Shown here one piece after another: positions 5,913 to 6,542 of a stretch of DNA of 6,542 bases; the stretch's first letter is position 1; each line of letters opens with the position of its first letter. This DNA is from an uncultured Desulfobacterium sp. (GTDB taxonomy: Bacteria; Desulfobacterota; Desulfobacteria; Desulfobacterales; Desulfobacteraceae), in contig CAKZLA010000205.1 in the NCBI GenBank assembly GCA_937124525.1, forward strand, positions 1 through 6,542. The letters are read 5' to 3'. The position numbers were made by a program, and so were the translations under genes. The notes under the pieces were generated by a model, which was not told the DNA's origin, did no database searches, and saw nothing but the letters and a program-made list of their open reading frames with translations.

Positions 5913-6542
5913 TTATTCTACGTAGGGCGCCATCTCCGTCTCTGGCACCGGCGGGGTCAAGTCCAGGTGCAACAGCTGATTTCTGGAAGGAGCGATTCCC
6001 TGATAATCGTAAAGAATCTTTCCTTGTTGGGTCTTGATGGACATGCTGTAATATTCCGGAATTCTAATCTGATAGCCACCCAGGGGTAAATAATCCATGG
6101 CAGGTTCCACATTCATAGCGGTTGTGTCATCGTCAGTGGAAAACCTCACCAGACAAATTTCCAGGTTCTGATCCTCTGTTGAGGATACCCCTTTAGTGCC
6201 ATCTCCTTCATCGGTGTAACATCTGCCAACAAAATAAACCTGTTTCGTTGCAGGTTTTGCCATATCTGCCACCATAAGATATCTAAAGGAATCAATGGTG
6301 GCAGGTACAAAGGAAATTCCGATTTCGGTCAAGTCCGGATCCAAAAAATTTCCCGGGGTATTATGGGGAGTATTAAAGCCTGAGGTAAGGGCATTTTCTA
6401 AAAGCTCATCAAATATGATTTCAGCGGCTTCCATGGGATCTACATTGCTGTTCAGATTCACTTTCCCCAGCAATGACCTTGTTTTTACAGCAATATAACC
6501 CGTTTCGGCAATGCGGGATTCAATGGAGCTTCCGTCAAAGGT
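5913..6542 (-). CDS. CAP/SCP-like domain protein, C-terminal part (start beyond right edge)
   Basis: The frame is open to the right edge. The TTG at 6473 is not a convincing start, because the codons before it read AVKTRSLLGKV without a stop. At least 209 residues are visible. Residues around 6350-6318 read NFLDPDLTEIG, preceded by an alanine- and glutamate-rich helix (MEAAEIIFDELLENAL) and followed by ISFVPATIDSFRYLMVADM. This resembles the second half of CAP (CRISP/antigen 5/PR-1) domains, where a segment ending in a His is followed by a 'niLdpdfteiGvg' strand and another beta strand. The His (in NTPHNTP) sits two residues farther from the motif than usual. The last 115 or so residues, with acidic TDDDTT and a proline-rich end (LTPPVPETEMAPYVE), match nothing I know. 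CAP proteins of bacteria are mostly secreted; no signal peptide can be checked here. A hairpin follows the stop. The domain call is a moderate guess from motif shape. Confidence 0.5.
   Translation of the reverse strand, partial: TFDGSSIESRIAETGYIAVKTRSLLGKVNLNSNVDPMEAAEIIFDELLENALTSGFNTPHNTPGNFLDPDLTEIGISFVPATIDSFRYLMVADMAKPATKQVYFVGRCYTDEGDGTKGVSSTEDQNLEICLVRFSTDDDTTAMNVEPAMDYLPLGGYQIRIPEYYSMSIKTQQGKILYDYQGIAPSRNQLLHLDLTPPVPETEMAPYVE

Overview
The window looks like a bacterial chromosomal locus for making and tailoring a cell-surface or secreted polysaccharide. The style of the proteins (an AlgI/AlgJ-type acetylation pair, a PaaK/CapK-type ligase, an ArnC-like glycosyltransferase and mixed base composition) suggests a Gram-negative organism, perhaps a sulfate-reducing deltaproteobacterium (Desulfobacterota). 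This placement is an impression from protein style and was not tested by any search.

Layout: the plus strand carries two tightly coupled genes. The first is the 3' part of an MBOAT membrane O-acyltransferase of the AlgI type, which runs in from the left edge (1-950). The second is an AlgJ/AlgX-like, membrane-anchored SGNH-hydrolase-fold protein (962-2167). Together they form the usual two-component machinery that moves acetyl groups across the inner membrane and places them on a polysaccharide. Fifteen bases further on, and facing them, ends a minus-strand run of three genes read from right to left: an ArnC/DPM1-like family 2 glycosyltransferase with two C-terminal membrane helices (5769-4828), an ATP-grasp ligase (4808-3615) and a PaaK/CapK-type AMP-forming ligase (3505-2183). 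The first two are 19 bases apart and probably co-transcribed. The third follows a 109-base gap that holds a 9+9 base inverted repeat.

A 143-base intergenic stretch (5770-5912) separates this run from the next minus-strand gene. It contains a perfect 24-base palindrome just upstream of the glycosyltransferase and a perfect 12-base-pair hairpin just after the upstream gene. That last gene (5913-6542, N-terminus beyond the right edge) encodes a protein with what looks like the C-terminal half of a CAP/SCP-like domain followed by an unrecognised C-terminal region.

Working model (inference): the glycosyltransferase loads a sugar on a polyprenyl-phosphate carrier, the two ATP-dependent ligases activate and attach a carboxylic acid or amino acid, and the MBOAT/AlgJ-like pair acetylates the polymer. 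There is no gap over 300 bases without a gene. I saw no tRNA, rRNA, CRISPR array, insertion sequence or phage gene. The trio of glycosyltransferase, ATP-grasp and AMP ligase is the part most likely to hide undescribed chemistry.
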